Assembly (NCBI GenBank): GCA_003152145.1
Contig: PLZL01000434.1
Span: 1-5,843 of the forward strand
Direction: 5' to 3'
DNA: 5,843 nt
DNA from: Limisphaerales bacterium
GTDB lineage: Bacteria; Verrucomicrobiota; Verrucomicrobiae; Limisphaerales; UBA11358
Below are positions 4,369 to 5,843 of this stretch, one piece after another (within the stretch, counting starts at the first letter, position 1; every line of letters begins with the position of its first letter). Below the pieces are notes generated by a model. That model saw only the letters and a list, made by a program, of their open reading frames with translations, had not been told where the DNA came from and made no database searches. Position numbers and translations under genes: made by a program.

Positions 4369-5843
4369 ATGGCCGACCGTTTGCCCATTTACGACATCGA
4401 GCGCGACCTCATCGCGCGGTTGAAATCCGACCGCCGGCTGATTTTGTCTGCGCCCACCGGTTCCGGCAAATCCACCCAGGTGCCGCAGATGCTTTTGCGG
4501 CACGGAATGCTTGGGCATGGTCAGGTGGTGATTCTCCAGCCGCGCCGATTGGCTACCCGCTTGCTTGCCGCGCGCGTCGCGCAGGAACTGGGCGTCAAAC
4601 TTGGGGACGAGGTTGGCTACCAGATCCGTTTTGAGAATGTCACCTCGGCGAAAACCAAAATCCGCTTCGTCACCGAGGGCGTCCTCTTGCGGCAAATGAT
4701 TGACGACCCGCAGTTGAAGGGCGTCTCCATTCTCATCTTTGACGAATTTCACGAGCGGCATCTTTACGGCGACATCACATTGGCCCGCGCGCTCGATTTG
4801 CAGGAACAACACCGGTCGGATTTGAGCCTCGTCGTCATGTCCGCGACGTTGAATGCGGCGGAATTAGAAAAATATCTAAATCAAAGTGGGACAGGCGTCT
4901 CGCCTGTCTCTAATCAAAATGCCGCTCAAGCGGGACAGAAAGTTGGAGACAGGCTGGAAGCCTGTCCTACGTTTGGCTGCTCCGTTCTTTCGTCCGAAGG
5001 CCGGGTTTATCCGGTCGAAATCACCTACGCCGCGCAGCCGAGTTACAACGACAAGCGCCCTGTCTGGGAACAGGCCGCCGAAGCGTTCAGCTATTACGTC
5101 AATTCCAGCGGCGAAGGCGACGTGTTGGTCTTCATGCCGGGTGGATTTGAAATTTCCCAGACGCTTGAAGCCATCCGCCACGCGCCGGGGTCGAAAGGTT
5201 TCATTTTGTTGCCGCTTCACGGCGAACTTGAGCCAAGGGCACAGGATGCGGCGGTCGCCCGCTACGACCAATGCAAGGTCGTCGTCGCCACCAATGTCGC
5301 CGAAACCTCGCTGACGATTGACGGCGTGCGGTTGGTGATTGACTCCGGGTTGGCTCGGATTCCCCGCTACGATGCCAACCGCGGCATCAACACGCTGTTG
5401 ATTGATAAAATCTCGCAGGCGAACGCCGACCAGCGCGCGGGTCGAGCGGGCCGCACCGCGCCAGGCGTTTGCATGAGGCTTTGGTCGAGGGAGGAACATT
5501 CGCATCGCCCCGTGCAGGAATTGCCAGAAATCAAGCGGCTCGACCTGGCCGAGGTCGTGCTCACGCTCAAGGCCGCCGGCGTGGAGGATTTGAGAAAATT
5601 CCGCTGGCTGGAGAAACCCGACGAAATTTCCCTCACTCACGCGGAGGAATTGTTGTTGGACTTGGGGGCGCTTCAACGTAGGACAGGCGTCGCGCCTGTC
5701 TCCAATCAATTTCCCGCTCAAGCGGAACAGGAAAAGAAAAATGGAGACAGGCTGGAAGCCTGTCCTACGGTCATAACTGAAGTTGGCCGCAAGATGCTGG
5801 CCTTTCCGTTGCATCCGCGTTACGCGCGGATGCTGCTGGCCGC
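4369..5843 (+). CDS. hrpB: ATP-dependent DEAH-box helicase HrpB, 5' part, with two in-frame repeat insertions
   Basis: The frame is open from ATG 4369 to the window end (491 complete codons), and the C-terminal part including any HrpB-specific domain is outside. HrpB proteins are cytosolic NTP-dependent helicases related to DEAH RNA helicases; their bacterial role is poorly defined. Motifs in order are SAPTGSGKST (27-36, Walker A), LQPRRLATR (56-64), FVTEGVLLR (100-108), DEFHER (125-130, DExH), SATLN (158-162), LVFMPGGFEI (253-262), ATNVAETSLTIDG (307-319) and QANADQRAGRAGR (350-362), all intact. The RAGRAGR form and the LLLDLGAL segment favour HrpB over HrpA. Residues 173-201 and 437-467 are encoded by two copies of one palindromic repeat; both fall where relatives have loops (before CSVLSSEGRVYPVEI and after LGAL), so the motor core is probably preserved. 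No Shine-Dalgarno is apparent at the ATG. A probable terminator just upstream suggests its own promoter. Confidence 0.85.
   Translation, partial: MADRLPIYDIERDLIARLKSDRRLILSAPTGSGKSTQVPQMLLRHGMLGHGQVVILQPRRLATRLLAARVAQELGVKLGDEVGYQIRFENVTSAKTKIRFVTEGVLLRQMIDDPQLKGVSILIFDEFHERHLYGDITLARALDLQEQHRSDLSLVVMSATLNAAELEKYLNQSGTGVSPVSNQNAAQAGQKVGDRLEACPTFGCSVLSSEGRVYPVEITYAAQPSYNDKRPVWEQAAEAFSYYVNSSGEGDVLVFMPGGFEISQTLEAIRHAPGSKGFILLPLHGELEPRAQDAAVARYDQCKVVVATNVAETSLTIDGVRLVIDSGLARIPRYDANRGINTLLIDKISQANADQRAGRAGRTAPGVCMRLWSREEHSHRPVQELPEIKRLDLAEVVLTLKAAGVEDLRKFRWLEKPDEISLTHAEELLLDLGALQRRTGVAPVSNQFPAQAEQEKKNGDRLEACPTVITEVGRKMLAFPLHPRYARMLLA
4885..4971. repeat. Double-hairpin palindromic repeat in hrpB, copy 1
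   Basis: This 87-bp element has a left arm hairpin GACAGGC-GTCTC-GCCTGTC (4890-4908), a small central hairpin CCGC-TCAA-GCGG (4922-4933), and a right arm hairpin GACAGGC-TGGAA-GCCTGTC (4948-4966) ending CTACG. The two arms are also complementary to each other, so one long stem is an alternative fold. It is exactly 29 codons in the hrpB frame, with the shared peptide blocks TGVSPVSNQ and GDRLEACPT. It differs from copy 2 by scattered substitutions and a two-codon shorter linker before the right arm. Confidence 0.88.
5677..5769. repeat. Double-hairpin palindromic repeat in hrpB, copy 2
   Basis: This 93-bp element is bounded by perfect 11-bp inverted ends, CGTAGGACAGG (5677-5687) and CCTGTCCTACG (5759-5769). 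The full 27-base arms match at 24 positions. Each arm forms its own hairpin: GACAGGC-GTCGC-GCCTGTC (5682-5700) and GACAGGC-TGGAA-GCCTGTC (5746-5764). The CCGC-TCAA-GCGG hairpin lies between them at 5714-5725. It is in the same orientation and reading phase as copy 1, making 31 codons with blocks TGVAPVSNQ and GDRLEACPT. The better-matched ends suggest this copy is closer to the family consensus and possibly younger. Confidence 0.9.

Noticed and set aside
4305..4634. A 109-codon forward open frame starting in the nuclease-hrpB spacer.
   Set aside because: It is out of frame with the clear HrpB Walker A and motif Ia sequence and has no motifs of its own.
4876..5814. A 312-codon open frame on the minus strand, containing TGFQPV and RRDACPT peptides.
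   Set aside because: It lies wholly antisense to hrpB, whose motifs are unmistakable, and the catchy peptides are just the reverse translation of the two palindromic repeats. Similar spurious proteins are probably common in repeat-rich genomes.

Overview
The window looks like a bacterial chromosome segment of about 60% GC with every gene on the + strand. Most of it is conserved housekeeping sequence, with one AT-richer accessory gene in the middle. The MEP-pathway gene ispD, the gene styles, and above all the short palindromic repeats (CGTAGGACAGGC...GCCTGTCCTACG, AACGCAAAGACGC, CTGCCGACACGCCGC types) suggest a Verrucomicrobiota-like or planctomycete-like genome, perhaps of the Pedosphaera/Limisphaera kind. 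This assignment rests on recall of such repeats and has not been checked by search.

Layout: 1-450 is the 3' part of ispD (isoprenoid precursor synthesis). 451-618 is a spacer bounded by inverted AACGCAAAGACGC arms. 619-1932 is an S41 C-terminal processing protease with a PDZ domain. 1933-2037 is a spacer with two hairpins whose loops are complementary. 2038-3123 is tsaD (tRNA t6A37 modification), carrying a 73-bp palindromic element inside its reading frame. 3204-4262 is an AT-richer gene for a predicted two-domain protein: an EVE/PUA-like N-terminus that may read modified bases, then a PD-(D/E)XK nuclease of the type I restriction HsdR N-terminal kind. 4263-4368 is a spacer with a probable intrinsic terminator. 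4369 to the window end is the 5' part of an HrpB-type DEAH helicase gene, interrupted in frame by two copies of one double-hairpin repeat.

Two things stand out. First, three palindromic repeat insertions (one in tsaD, two in hrpB) lie inside conserved housekeeping genes. Each keeps the frame and encodes extra peptide at a position expected to be a surface loop, much as the Rickettsia palindromic elements do. Second, the solitary reader-nuclease fusion between tsaD and hrpB looks like a single-gene modification-dependent restriction (type IV-like) defence candidate. The housekeeping genes share a strand but are separated by 80-168 bp spacers and do not form an obvious functional operon. None of the four visible starts has a strong, well-spaced Shine-Dalgarno sequence.
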